Positions 18,380-27,672 of a DNA stretch of 64,000 nucleotides are shown here, piece after piece. The notes under the pieces are model-generated. The model did not search any database and had not been told where the DNA came from. It was given only the letters and a program-made list of their open reading frames with translations. This DNA comes from Plectonema radiosum NIES-515. Its GTDB lineage: Bacteria; Cyanobacteriota; Cyanobacteriia; Cyanobacteriales; Nostocaceae. A program made the translations under genes and the position numbers. The DNA lies in contig NZ_JAOWRF010000250.1 of assembly GCF_025753815.1 (NCBI RefSeq), positions 1-64,000 of the forward strand, given 5' to 3'. The first letter of the stretch is position 1. Every line of letters starts with the position of its first letter.

Positions 18380-18440
18380 TACGTAGAGACGTAGCATTGC
18401 TACGTCTTAGAGCGGGTTTTGGGTTTTACGCATGTACCTC
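18380..18440. repeat. Partial copy of the TAGAGAC repeat
   Basis: GACGTAGCA-TT-GCTACGTC (18388-18406) is palindromic, preceded by gTAGA and followed by gggttttgggttttacgcat, which matches the tail (ggggtttTGGATAACGCAT) of the copies at 32.7, 48.4 and 57.5 kb. The element lies in the 222-bp gap before two convergent genes. Confidence 0.65.
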
Positions 18441-18523
18441 CGAAACCTGAAATTTGCTGTATGAGTTAAGAGTAAACAACTCCTAACTCCTAGTTAGACA
18501 GATACCATCACGACCAAATTGGA

Positions 18524-19702
18524 TTAAGAATACCACTCTAAAGGAACTTGGTCTAGATTGGTGGGAGTAGCTATGGTATCATTCATTTGCCAAATGGTAT
18601 TATCGCCGGTTTGAGTATTGCGCCAGAAGATGTCGGTCTTGCCATCACCGTTAAAATCGCCAATACTAGAACTCCAGGCTGGGTCAACTTTCGGCATAAA
18701 AGCAGAAGTATCAATGTTTGTACCATTCATCAGCCAAGCAGTGTTTTCCCCTGTTACAGAATTGCGCCAAAAAATGTCAGTCTTGCCATCACCGTTAAAA
18801 TCGCCAATACTAGGATTCCAGTTAGCATCAAGTGTTGTGAGAGTACCTTCATTGATGAGGATGCCATTCATCGTCCAAACTTTGTTTTCTCCGGTTTGAG
18901 CATTGCGCCAGAGTATGTCAGTATTAGAATCTCCGTTGAAATCCCCAAGGGTATAATTCCAGGATGGGTCGAGTTGGGATAAAGAATACTCACTTTCTTT
19001 CGTCCCATCCATAAACCAAACTTTATTCTCACCAGTTAGATTATTACGCCAAAAGACATCAGTCTTGCGATCGCCATTAAAATCAACAATACTACGAGTC
19101 CAGTTGGCATCAGATGTCGGTAAAAAAGCCGCAGTAGTAACTGTTGTGCCATCCATCACCCAAGCGGCATTTTCACCAGTTTGAGCATTACGCCATAAAA
19201 TGTCTGTTTTGCCATCTCCATTGAAATCGCCAATGTCACTATTCCAAGATGGGTCAACTTGCAACACGGAAGTATTAGAGGCAATTTTTGTGCCATCCAT
19301 CAACCAAATAACATTGTCACCAGTTTGACTATTACGCCATAATAGATCGCTTTTACCATCGCCATTGAAATCAGCAGTCTTAAAATTCCAGGCTGGGTCA
19401 ACTTTATCCAAATTACTTGTTTCGGCAACTCTTGTGCCATCCATCAGCCAAATTGAGGTATCACCAGTTTGAGAGTTGCGCCATAATTTATCTGTCTTAC
19501 CATCACCGTTGAAATCAGCAAGAATTGCCGGACTGTTGAAAATTGAATTCGGATTTTCTGCTGCTTGTGCTGAATCTGAGGATTTACCCAAACCTAAATA
19601 ATTAGTATTTAAATTAAGGTTGTCTCCCAAATCTTTTACAGATTCAAATGAATTTAAGGCACTATCTGTAGAAACAATTAAGGAATTTTTAGATTCAAAC
19701 AT
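18524..19702 (-). CDS. Seven-repeat FG-GAP/VCBS-like protein
   Basis: 392 residues. After a variable N-terminus (about 1-60), seven repeats of about 45 residues each carry DFNGDGKTDILWRN (Ca-binding DxNxDGxxD type) followed by TGENxVWLMDGT. Seven such blades would close a beta-propeller. No signal peptide is seen at MFESKNSLIVSTDS. The function is unknown; relatives are often secreted or surface proteins. A paralogue of the same length and repeat number follows upstream at 19933. Confidence 0.82.
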   Translation of the reverse strand: MFESKNSLIVSTDSALNSFESVKDLGDNLNLNTNYLGLGKSSDSAQAAENPNSIFNSPAILADFNGDGKTDKLWRNSQTGDTSIWLMDGTRVAETSNLDKVDPAWNFKTADFNGDGKSDLLWRNSQTGDNVIWLMDGTKIASNTSVLQVDPSWNSDIGDFNGDGKTDILWRNAQTGENAAWVMDGTTVTTAAFLPTSDANWTRSIVDFNGDRKTDVFWRNNLTGENKVWFMDGTKESEYSLSQLDPSWNYTLGDFNGDSNTDILWRNAQTGENKVWTMNGILINEGTLTTLDANWNPSIGDFNGDGKTDIFWRNSVTGENTAWLMNGTNIDTSAFMPKVDPAWSSSIGDFNGDGKTDIFWRNTQTGDNTIWQMNDTIATPTNLDQVPLEWYS

Positions 19703-19841
19703 CGATTTTCTTTTTCGCGAATTCTCATAACTATTTTTAACTTTTTATTTTGGAGTTTTCTGTTACTTTATGACATCCAATATTTTTGTTTTGTTAAACC
19801 GTATGCCATTTTTATATTTTATATATATATGGTAAAAAATA

Positions 19842-19930
19842 TGACTTGTGTATCCATCTGGATATACAAGTCATATTAGATCGTAGTCAGGACTTCAGTC
19901 CTTAATTTAAGCGTTAAAACGCTGACTACG
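19842..19930. repeat. Hairpin plus three-armed palindrome between the FG-GAP genes
   Basis: GACTTGT-tatccatctggatat-ACAAGTC near 19842-19872 is a hairpin. CGTAGTCAG (19882-19890) and CTGACTACG (19922-19930) enclose AGGACTtcAGTCCT and AGCGTTaaAACGCT, a three-way-junction shape. The same design occurs at 25825-25872 and 44067-44116. Confidence 0.75.
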
Positions 19931-19932
19931 AA

Positions 19933-21114
19933 TTAGAAGGTATACCACTCAGGAGAAAGTGCATCCGTAGGAGTTTCAGTTGCATTCGTTCCATCCATTG
20001 TCCAAATGGTGTTGTCACCTGTTTGGTAATTGCGCCAGAACACGTCACTCTTGCCATCGCCGTTGTAATCGCCAATGCTAGCTACTGAAGATGGATTAGA
20101 TTGCGCTAGAACAGCTTCGCTGCTAACTGTAGTGCCATCCATCAACCAAGCAGTGTTCTCACCGGTTTGCTTATTGTGCCACAAGACATCAGTCTTGCCA
20201 TCACCGTTGAAATCGCCAATGCTAGAAGTCCAGTTGGCATCAAGGGTTGTTAGAGCACCCTCATTAACGAGGACACCATTCATCGTCCAAACTTTATTTT
20301 CTCCGGTTTGAGTATTGCGCCACAAGATGTCAGTCTTGAAGTCACCGTTGAAATCACCAAGGCTAGCAGTCCAAGCTGCATCCTGTGATTGAAGATCAAA
20401 CGGACTCGCTTGAGTGCCATCCATAAACCAAACTTTGTTTTCTCCGGTTGTCGCGTTACGCAAGAAGATATCGCTCTTACCGTTGCCATCAAAATCAACA
20501 ATGGTAGGAGTGAACGCTGGGTCTGACTTATCTAAAGCAGTAGAAGAAGTGACTGTTGAACCATCCATCAGCCAAATGGTATTTTCACCGGTTTGGGCAT
20601 TGTGCCACAAGATATCGGTTTTGCGATCGCCATTGAAATCCCCAATGCTAGAAGTCAACGCTGGGTCAACCTTTTCTAAAGAAGCTGAACTCGCAACTTT
20701 TGTCCCATCCATTAGCGCTAGGACATTTTCACCCGTATTCTTGTTGTGTAACAAAAAGTCGGTCTTACCATCACCATTGAAATCGGCAATATTATAAGTC
20801 CATGAGGATACGTCATAAGTCCCCAGAGAACCCTTTTCGGTAACTGTTGAACCATCCATCAGCCAAACTTGAGTTTCACCAGTGGCACTATTCACCCAGA
20901 CTTTATCCGCTTTACCATCACCGTTGAAATCAGGAACAATCGCTGCACTGGTTAAGTAAGGATTGGGATTGGGGTTTGCTGTTGCCAACGGTGATTCTGA
21001 GGCTTGCGACTGGTAAGAAGAAGTATCTAAAGGATTTTTGCTCGAAGTATTTGAAGTTATGTCTGTTGTTAATGCACTAGTTGTCGCACTTTGGGGATTT
21101 TTCGCTTCAAACAT
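19933..21114 (-). CDS. Seven-repeat FG-GAP/VCBS-like protein (paralogue)
   Basis: 393 residues with the same architecture as the 18524-19702 protein. A Ser/Thr-rich N-terminus (about 1-60) precedes seven DFNGDGKxD...WxMDGT repeats, including one DFDGNGKSD and one DYNGDGKSD variant. The N-terminus MFEAKNPQSATTS matches MFESKNSLIVSTD of the neighbour, so the pair arose by tandem duplication. No recognisable export signal. Probably a calcium-binding propeller; role unknown. Confidence 0.82.
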   Translation of the reverse strand: MFEAKNPQSATTSALTTDITSNTSSKNPLDTSSYQSQASESPLATANPNPNPYLTSAAIVPDFNGDGKADKVWVNSATGETQVWLMDGSTVTEKGSLGTYDVSSWTYNIADFNGDGKTDFLLHNKNTGENVLALMDGTKVASSASLEKVDPALTSSIGDFNGDRKTDILWHNAQTGENTIWLMDGSTVTSSTALDKSDPAFTPTIVDFDGNGKSDIFLRNATTGENKVWFMDGTQASPFDLQSQDAAWTASLGDFNGDFKTDILWRNTQTGENKVWTMNGVLVNEGALTTLDANWTSSIGDFNGDGKTDVLWHNKQTGENTAWLMDGTTVSSEAVLAQSNPSSVASIGDYNGDGKSDVFWRNYQTGDNTIWTMDGTNATETPTDALSPEWYTF

Positions 21115-21287
21115 GTTGTTTGTTTATCACGCCGTTTCATCAAGTTTTAGCTGGTTTTTTCAAGTGAATTCAAGTGTTATTTAAACACTTTTATCGTTGT
21201 TTAATGTTTTCTTTAGGACTGTTATGTTTTTGGGATAAATATCTAACAATTAAAGCTCAGTTTTTCCGTCAAATATGAACAAATTTT

Positions 21288-21865
21288 GTATCCGTTGAGG
21301 GGGGGCGATCGTCAGAAAAACCCCTGTCTGAATTTTTGGTGTGCGATCGCTCCTCTGTAGGAGATCGTTAGAAAAACTCCTGTCTCAATTTTTGAGCCAG
21401 TTCACAGGAGTTGAAACGCTACTGTGAAAAATAGGTATATGTAGATGGTAGATTAAGAGGCATGGATGAAAACTGCCTCGCCTACGGAATTGAAATTTCC
21501 GACTCAGATTGGGAAAAAACTCTCTTACTGTGTCAAACAACTGGTGAAGAAAATGGGGGTTCCAAAAAGTCAGACAAAAAAGGATGCGCCTTGTTTTAAA
21601 GATCCGCGATACCCAACGATACCCTCGATAGAAGGCTGTCCAATTTTGTCCAGTTTTAGTGCAGGGCCATGACTCGCGAGTGGCTCAATCTTTTTTGGGT
21701 GTTTTTGCTCGCGATTACCCCAGACGATAGCGAAGCACTGACAAGTCAGTTCGCGCACCAAAAATTTAGACAGCGGTTTTTATAACGATCTCCTACAGAG
21801 GAGCGATCGCACACCAAAAATTCAGACAGGGGTTTTTCTGACGATCGCCCCCCCTCAACGGATAC
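21288..21865. mobile_element. 578-bp element with perfect 83-bp terminal inverted repeats
   Basis: The left arm 21288-21370 (gtatccgttgagggg...) is the exact reverse complement of 21783-21865. Just inside each arm the motif GATCGTnAnAAAAACnnCTGTCT recurs in degenerate form, extending the symmetry. The interior (21371-21782) has no intact gene, but frames reading IEISDSDWEKT and, one frame over, VKQLVKKMG resemble the N-terminus of IS66-type transposases. I infer a decayed or non-autonomous transposon. Confidence 0.8.
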
Positions 21866-21961
21866 TCTAAATCTTCCTCTTCTAGATAAAATTCAACGCT
21901 GATTTTAAATCTTAGTTTTCCTTTTTTCCAACCTTTAGAGCCAAGGTTGAGAACTTCACAA

Positions 21962-22050
21962 TAGACCTCTTGCATAAATATTTTTTTCTCACGCAAAGGC
22001 GCAAAGGCGCAAAGAAGATAATGAAAATAAGGACTTTTGCAAGAGGTCTA
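21962..22050. mobile_element. 89-bp MITE-like element with 13-bp terminal inverted repeats
   Basis: TAGACCTCTTGCA (21962-21974) and TGCAAGAGGTCTA (22038-22050) are perfect inverted ends. The middle contains cacgcaaaggcgcaaaggcgc, a common intergenic repeat. The outer CTA of the right end is the stop codon of the small minus-strand gene at 22048. The same 13-mer occurs at 54919-54931, at the break in the histidine kinase gene. Confidence 0.75.
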
Positions 22051-22288
22051 ATCTATACCTTCTTTCAAACAATTATCATAAGTAGCATAACAACCATCAG
22101 GATGCATTTTATCCGGATTAATATTCAGACCTTTAGACTTTAATTCATTAATAAATTTTTCTGCTACTGAGCGATTAGATGATTCATTTACTGCTTTTCT
22201 GAGTCTCCCAATTTTGAATGTATGTATCATCTCCAAAAGCCAAAACATCTTCATCATGGCAGTTTACGAGTTTAGATACATCTTTCAT
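22048..22288 (-). pseudogene. Frameshifted small hypothetical gene
   Basis: ATG 22288 (GGAG 7 bases upstream) gives MKDVSKLVNCHDEDVLAFG...IQNWETQK, then stops. Removing one A from the AAAA run at about 22193 joins it to KAVNESSNRSVAEKFINELKSKG...NCLKEGID, ending at TAG 22048. The repaired product would be 79 residues. The family is not recognised. The stop codon comes from the inverted end of the adjacent MITE-like element. Confidence 0.5.
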
Positions 22289-22397
22289 ATTAATCTCCAT
22301 TATTGAAAATAATCTGACAACTATACTCAACAATTGTATTCGCATCAAATATAAATTGTCAGTATATAAGTATTCCAATAAATAAATGATCCAAAGC

Positions 22398-22512
22398 TTG
22401 TCCGAAGCGAGCGTAACGTAGTGAAGAGAAGCAATCGCAGGGACTTTGAGATTGCTTCTCCTGTCGGAGATGCTGCGCGAACATTCCGCTTCGCTCCATT
22501 CGCTTCGGACAA
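22398..22512. repeat. Nested palindromic repeat with 13-bp ends
   Basis: TTGTCCGAAGCGA (22398-22410) and TCGCTTCGGACAA (22500-22512) are perfect inverted ends. Inside, GAGAAGCAATC and GATTGCTTCTC form a second stem. The element can fold into a large cruciform. Beyond it, 22513-22802 holds only cgcagatgaacacagac and cctctgcgcttactttgcg type intergenic repeats and no gene. Confidence 0.75.
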
Positions 22513-22802
22513 TTGGGCATTTTTTTTACTTGGAGTACTCTATAGACAAAACGCCCTCAGAATAGAATTCTGGGGCTATACAAACAAAGTCCGCATGACA
22601 AGGACTTAAAACTCAAAATAACTCTTATATTTGCGTGATAAAAAAAGATATTTAACCGCAGATGAACACAGACAAACACAGATAATTACCTGTGTTTATC
22701 TAAGCGCATAAACAAAATATTAACGAATTAAATTCCGAAAAACCTCTGCGCTTACTTTGCGTTCCTCTGCGCTTAAAAACGCTACAAATTCACCCTTAAA
22801 TT

Positions 22803-25265
22803 CTAACCCTCCTCTACAACATCCGATACCAGAAAACCATTACTCAAAATAGCATCCGAAACCTCATAAATTTTCAGCGAATCATCAACTAAAGGTAACA
22901 AACAATCATATAATCGCATCGCTTGCAAACAACTATTAATTGCCGAAACCGCTGAATTATACCCCTCAATCTTTTGTTCAACAGCAGATAGTAACCGTCG
23001 ATTATTTAATATTTTATTCTCAGCTTCTTGTGCAAGGGTTTCTTCCAAATAAGCACGCGCATGAGAGTATTGTTGCAAAATTTCATCTGCTTGCTTATCT
23101 GCCATTGGTAACAAATGACTTTTGATAGTTTGGTTCACAGTCTGGCGGAAATTTTTGCGGATGGTTTCGGATACTTTCGGCTCAAAATCTAACTTCAATA
23201 ATTGCCTAATTGCGGGTTCAGCTTCAACCATGCTTTCGCAGTCGTAACCTTGAGAAGTTTGCAGCAATGTTTGCCGAAACTGATATATTGAAAAAGTGCC
23301 TTCATCGTAAAATCTGGGACTTTCTCTGACAAAGCGATCGCATTCAACCCGTGCTGCATTTACAAGAGCTTCAGAGACGGCTTTTTCTAACGCTTTTAAC
23401 TCAACTTCAATTCCGCCATCATTACCTAATAAGCGATACAATTGACGGTAATATTCAGATTTACGAATTCTTTCCATCAACCCTTGAAATAGATTAGCTA
23501 TTACTTCCTGTGAAGACTCTACTAAAATATCTTCCAACTGATTCGCCAAATAATAAAAAGCCTCTACTAAAATAGCAATTAATGGTGCAGTCGCATTACG
23601 AGGATGAGTCAAAGTTGCGCGTCGATAAGCATTACTCACAGAAAAGGTATGTAACAACTCATCTAAACGGTGAGTCATGCGTAATTGCAAGTGACGAAAA
23701 TCATCTTCAAAAGCATCACAAGCGTTATTAATGACGTTGTTTACTTCTTCTGTCATATGCTGGCGAAAATCATTGCCAACTTGCTGTAATTGCTGATTGA
23801 GGCGTTGTAATTCCTGCGTTTTCATCGCTTCAATTTCTCGCGGTTGACTATCTAATTCTCGCTGTATAGATTGGTAATGTTTTTTGATTTGGATACAAAC
23901 ATCTTCCAAATCGTCGGCGAGATTTTTGAATAGTAACGGACGCTTTTCTTCGGTAAGATAGCGAGTAATGGCTGTTCTAAATCCTTCAATACCGCTATCT
24001 TGAATTAGTTGATTAATTAATGGCATTCCCTGTTCAGCAATAATTCTCACATAATTCTCATTCGGAGTTTCAAAACTGTTAACCGAAATTCTAAATTGAC
24101 TAGGTGATAACTTACCAGAGTTTGCACAATAACGATTGAACTCATTCACAAATTGCGGCGTTTGTTCGTTATCATTCTGTGAGGGCAGATAAACCCCGTT
24201 CCTACTAGCCAAAATCGAATCTAAACCAAATCTATCTTGTAGGCTTGTCTGTTTAATTTGACTGCCGTAAAATCCTAGTAAAGCACTAGTTTTATAAACT
24301 CTAGTTGTATCTCGAAACTGCCCATTAATCAAATCATCCAATCTTTGTCTTAGCTGGTTGTTGTACCAAGTTTCATCAATGCGGTTGAAAATATAAAATA
24401 CGCGATCGCGAATTCCCCCATTCCCTCGCATCGTTTCCAAAAGTTCCGTTTCTTCCTTCGTCATATCACCCGCTGAAGCCGGTTTCAGCACACACACCAC
24501 CGCAGATGTATCAGAATGTTGAATTTTCGCGTAAGTTAACTGTGCATCTTTTTCAACTGGTGCATCAATTCCTGGTGTGTCGATAATCACATTTCCATCC
24601 TGCAACAAAGGATGATGACAGTAATATTCAATGCGTTTTAAAACAGCACTGTTGCTACCACGACGTGCATATCCAGCAGCTTCCTTCAAATTAGAAAAAT
24701 TAAATTGCTCCATCGAATATATGGCATTATTAACTGTATGAATGCGTTCTCTATTTGCCACATATCCATCAAGCAATAAAATTAACGCTTTCGCTTGTTT
24801 CGCACGTTCCGATTTATTCTCACCACCCTCTTGCTGAATAATTGCTTCACATCCTTGATGCAACAAATCAATCACTTCAACTTGATTTATATTGACTCCT
24901 ACCTTAAATCCCAACAGTTGACATAAACAAGTTGCTTGTTCTCGAATTTCAACTTCACTTAAAAACGTTAAAACAACTCGTTCTTTATTAACTTCCGCAT
25001 ACTCAATTTTGCATTCCGTGCCAGTAGCATGTCCCTCTGCACTATATAACAATTCCCGCTCCAACAGCGCATTAATTAGCATCGACTTACCTGCGCTAAA
25101 TGCACCCGCAAACACAATTTCAAACTTCGGAGAAATCGCTTTACCCAAAGAAGTTTGCACTGATGTAATATCATGCGATCGCAAACTTGCTTCTTGCTGT
25201 AAAAGTTTTAATATAAACTCAACTTGTTCTTTCAGATTTTTACACTGAAGCGGTAGATATGACAT
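22803..25265 (-). CDS. Bacterial dynamin-like GTPase
   Basis: About 820 residues from ATG 25265 (a GTG three codons upstream is possible). GTPase motifs: G1 GAFSAGKS (about residues 54-61), G2 Thr in HATGTECKI, G3 DTPG in NVIIDTPGID, G4-like FNRID. The long C-terminal half is helical with coiled-coil character (IKKHYQSIQRELDSQPREIEAMKTQELQRLNQQ) and a hydrophobic stretch near APLIAILVEAFYYLANQL that may touch the membrane. Dynamin-like proteins remodel or repair membranes. The gene stands alone on the minus strand. Confidence 0.85.
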   Translation of the reverse strand: MSYLPLQCKNLKEQVEFILKLLQQEASLRSHDITSVQTSLGKAISPKFEIVFAGAFSAGKSMLINALLERELLYSAEGHATGTECKIEYAEVNKERVVLTFLSEVEIREQATCLCQLLGFKVGVNINQVEVIDLLHQGCEAIIQQEGGENKSERAKQAKALILLLDGYVANRERIHTVNNAIYSMEQFNFSNLKEAAGYARRGSNSAVLKRIEYYCHHPLLQDGNVIIDTPGIDAPVEKDAQLTYAKIQHSDTSAVVCVLKPASAGDMTKEETELLETMRGNGGIRDRVFYIFNRIDETWYNNQLRQRLDDLINGQFRDTTRVYKTSALLGFYGSQIKQTSLQDRFGLDSILASRNGVYLPSQNDNEQTPQFVNEFNRYCANSGKLSPSQFRISVNSFETPNENYVRIIAEQGMPLINQLIQDSGIEGFRTAITRYLTEEKRPLLFKNLADDLEDVCIQIKKHYQSIQRELDSQPREIEAMKTQELQRLNQQLQQVGNDFRQHMTEEVNNVINNACDAFEDDFRHLQLRMTHRLDELLHTFSVSNAYRRATLTHPRNATAPLIAILVEAFYYLANQLEDILVESSQEVIANLFQGLMERIRKSEYYRQLYRLLGNDGGIEVELKALEKAVSEALVNAARVECDRFVRESPRFYDEGTFSIYQFRQTLLQTSQGYDCESMVEAEPAIRQLLKLDFEPKVSETIRKNFRQTVNQTIKSHLLPMADKQADEILQQYSHARAYLEETLAQEAENKILNNRRLLSAVEQKIEGYNSAVSAINSCLQAMRLYDCLLPLVDDSLKIYEVSDAILSNGFLVSDVVEEG

Positions 25266-25366
25266 CTTCGACACCTAAAAATATATTAATATAGTTTAAG
25301 AATATTTCTCTACTTAATGGTTCAGTAAAATTACTAGCTTAATTTCTCATTCCTAACCGCACAAAA

Positions 25367-25768
25367 ATGAAAATCTATCCCCTCAGACTCAAACCCAACC
25401 AAGATTTAAGACAAAGTTTAAAAAACTTCGCCAATCAAGAAAATATCAAAGCAGGTTTTATATTAAGCGCTATTGGTAGCCTCAAACAAGCAAAAATCCG
25501 CTTTGCAAATCAATCAGATAGCATATTATTAATAGAAAAATTTGAAATTCTTTCCCTCAACGGAACAATAGCAACTTCCGGCGTACATTTACATATTGCT
25601 ATTTCCGATAAACAAGGTAAAATTATCGGTGGACATCTTGACAATGAATGCATCATTTACACAACCGCCGAAATAATAATTGGTACAACAGAACAATTCA
25701 TCTTCAATAGAACTATCGACGAACAAACAGGCTATAAAGAACTAGAAATCATCCCCAATAACTCTTAA
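25367..25768 (+). CDS. PPC (DUF296) domain protein
   Basis: 133 residues covering one PPC domain: YPLRLKPNQDLRQSLKNFA, GFILSAIGSLKQAKIRFA, the HLHIAISDKQGKIIGGHL core and CIIYTTAEIIIG. Bacterial members form trimers and are of unknown function. The domain also occurs in plant AT-hook proteins. It is divergent from the dynamin gene, 102 bp away. Confidence 0.85.
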   Translation: MKIYPLRLKPNQDLRQSLKNFANQENIKAGFILSAIGSLKQAKIRFANQSDSILLIEKFEILSLNGTIATSGVHLHIAISDKQGKIIGGHLDNECIIYTTAEIIIGTTEQFIFNRTIDEQTGYKELEIIPNNS

Positions 25769-25824
25769 CCTCTCTTCCCTCCTTCTCTGCGTCCTTGGCG
25801 CCTCTGCGGTTCGTATTCTTATCA

Positions 25825-25872
25825 GTAGTAAGCGATTTATCGCTTATTATGAGCACTCTTCGTGCTCACTAC
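25825..25872. repeat. Three-armed palindromic repeat
   Basis: GTAGT (25825-25829) and ACTAC (25868-25872) enclose AAGCGATttATCGCTT and GAGCACtcttcGTGCTC. It has the same design as 19882-19930 and 44067-44116. The rest of 25769-26085 carries cctctgcggttcg-type repeats and no gene beyond the short leader at 26086. Confidence 0.7.
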
Positions 25873-26085
25873 GAATTAAAATTTACATTTCCTTTTCACA
25901 ACACCATCAGTCAAAGTGTCACATAAGAACAATTTAATAAAACTGTTGGCATCATACTAATAATATTATGACCGCCATAGCAATCCACATAGTGATTCGT
26001 GAACGGTGGTAGGTGGGGATTGTCTTCTGCGTTACATCCATCTCTGCTCACCCTGTCAAGTCACAACATAAAATGGAGTATTGCT

Positions 26086-26121
26086 ATGACTAAACGGCAT
26101 TGGAGATTGTCATGGTATTAG
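26086..26121 (+). CDS. Possible 11-residue leader peptide
   Basis: ATG 26086 with GGAG about 8 bases upstream encodes MTKRHWRLSWY and stops at TAG 26119-26121, overlapping the start codon of the DUF2157 gene (26112). Two tryptophans, a histidine and a tyrosine in 11 codons, and the overlap, suggest translational coupling or a leader. This could be chance. Confidence 0.25.
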   Translation: MTKRHWRLSWY

Positions 26122-27527
26122 ACAATTTTCGCCGAAAATTACGCCAAGAAGCACAAAAATGGCGGGATGAAGGAATTATTAGTTCTTCATGTTACCAAGA
26201 CCTGGGAAAACGTTATCAATTTGATAACCTGGAAATAGCTGCACGCGATCGCTTCGTTTTTCTTGTCATTGCGATCGGCAGCATTTTGTTAAGCTTAGGC
26301 ATAATTACCTTTGTAGCCGCAAACTGGCAGGCATGGTCACGAGATGTCAAATTTGTGATTTTGATCAGTTTGTTTTTCGCAACTACCATCACAGGTTTTT
26401 ACTCTTTTAGAGAACCTACATTTAATGCCGAAGGAAAAAAGCAACCACGCAGCAAACAACTATTAGGAGAAAGTTTGCTAATTTTAGCTGCTTTGATATT
26501 AGGTGCAAATATTGCGTTGATGGCGCAAATGTTTAATATCAGCGGTTCAACTTCCCAACTATTTCTTTGGTGGGGGTTGGGTGTTTTAATCATGGCATAT
26601 GGACTTAATTTGACTTCCTTGGGAGTCCTATCAATCATCCTCATCCAAATAGGATATTGGACGGGATTAGGAGAATTGTCTTACTCTGCAACTGACTTCA
26701 GTTGGTCGCGATTATTGGTGCAACACATGCCATTATTTATTTGGTTACTGTTTGTACCCTTAGCTTATTTATGTCGATCGCGTTGGATATTTGCACTCGC
26801 AGCGATCGCCTTTACCATCTCCTTACAATTCAACCTCAATCCTCTACAACGTTTAGCTTACTCTAATAATTCAGCTCCTTGGGTTGCATCTTTTGCTTTT
26901 GCACTTCCAGCCGCACTATTTTGGAGTTACGATGACCTACTATTCCCCACAATCAATTTTAGGTTATTTCAACCCCTCGCCCAAAGTCTCTCGCTATGGT
27001 TTTTCGGAACCCTATTTTACGTCCTTTCCTTTTATTGGGTTTGGCAATATCCATCTTCCGGATTTTATCCCCTAACAACCAACTCACAAATTCAGTCATT
27101 TCCCCTAATTGATTTAGGAATCCTCAGCGGTTTAGTAGTATTGCAATGGCTGTTTATGCTGCGTTATCGCAACAGCCTAACCCGTAGAGGAATGGATATT
27201 ACCAATGTCTTTATTACCAGCTTTATTGTCATCGTCGCTTTGATACCTTTTTGGCATCAAGCTGTTACTCGTATTCCCGGTTTAGCAGTTTTTATCTTCA
27301 ATATTCTTCTGGGAATATTTGCCTTTGGACTAATGCGGCACGGCATAGAATACGGTGATAGACGCACATTTTGGGGCGGAATGCTGTTATTAACCCTGCA
27401 AATTATTAGCCGCATGTGGGAATATGACACCGACTTAATTTTCAAATCATTTGTCTTTGCTATGTGCGGTGTCGGTATAATTAGCGCCGGACTTTGGTTT
27501 GAACGGCGTTTAACAGTTAGGAGTTAG
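26112..27527 (+). CDS. DUF2157 multi-pass membrane protein
   Basis: 471 residues from ATG 26112 (GGAG upstream). The N-terminal cytosolic segment (QEAQKWRDEGIISSSCYQDLGKRYQF) is the DUF2157 signature and is followed by about ten hydrophobic helices. These proteins are usually encoded with a GDYXXLXY-domain protein, as here at 27801. The function of the pair is unknown. Confidence 0.82.
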   Translation: MVLDNFRRKLRQEAQKWRDEGIISSSCYQDLGKRYQFDNLEIAARDRFVFLVIAIGSILLSLGIITFVAANWQAWSRDVKFVILISLFFATTITGFYSFREPTFNAEGKKQPRSKQLLGESLLILAALILGANIALMAQMFNISGSTSQLFLWWGLGVLIMAYGLNLTSLGVLSIILIQIGYWTGLGELSYSATDFSWSRLLVQHMPLFIWLLFVPLAYLCRSRWIFALAAIAFTISLQFNLNPLQRLAYSNNSAPWVASFAFALPAALFWSYDDLLFPTINFRLFQPLAQSLSLWFFGTLFYVLSFYWVWQYPSSGFYPLTTNSQIQSFPLIDLGILSGLVVLQWLFMLRYRNSLTRRGMDITNVFITSFIVIVALIPFWHQAVTRIPGLAVFIFNILLGIFAFGLMRHGIEYGDRRTFWGGMLLLTLQIISRMWEYDTDLIFKSFVFAMCGVGIISAGLWFERRLTVRS

Positions 27528-27644
27528 GAGTTAGGAGTTGGGAGTTGGGAGTTTGGAGTTGGGAGTTGGGAGTTGGGAGTTTGGAGTTAGGAGTTAGGAG
27601 TTAGGAGTTAGGAGTTAGGAGTTAGGAGTTGGGAGTTTGGAGTT
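27517..27644. repeat. Heptanucleotide tandem repeat (gttagga / gttggga / gtttgga)
   Basis: About 18 units of a 7-bp motif mix three variants. The array begins within the last codons of the DUF2157 gene, so the C-terminal residues TVRS and the stop come from the repeat. Short tandemly repeated heptamers are typical of Nostocales. No spacers, so not CRISPR. Confidence 0.9.
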
Positions 27645-27672
27645 GTAGAGACGCGATATATCGCGTCTCTAC
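27645..27672. repeat. 28-bp perfect palindrome (GTAGAGACG family)
   Basis: The sequence from gTAGAGACGCG at 27645 to the complementary end at 27672 is a perfect palindrome with no loop. It lies directly after the heptamer array. A block at 27687-27720 (accatttattgcac...aattagcc) recurs inverted at 33917-33952. The tail 27763-27799 carries tandem accatcaac units. Confidence 0.8.

Noticed and set aside
20075-20797. Plus-strand frames with repeated LPSPLKSP text
   Set aside because: They are antisense shadows of the FG-GAP repeats.
22421-22609. 62-residue frame after the nested palindrome
   Set aside because: It runs through the palindromic repeat and common intergenic repeats; no protein features.
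27517-27644. Possible CRISPR or minisatellite-coded protein
   Set aside because: It is a 7-bp heptamer array without spacers or a supported reading frame.
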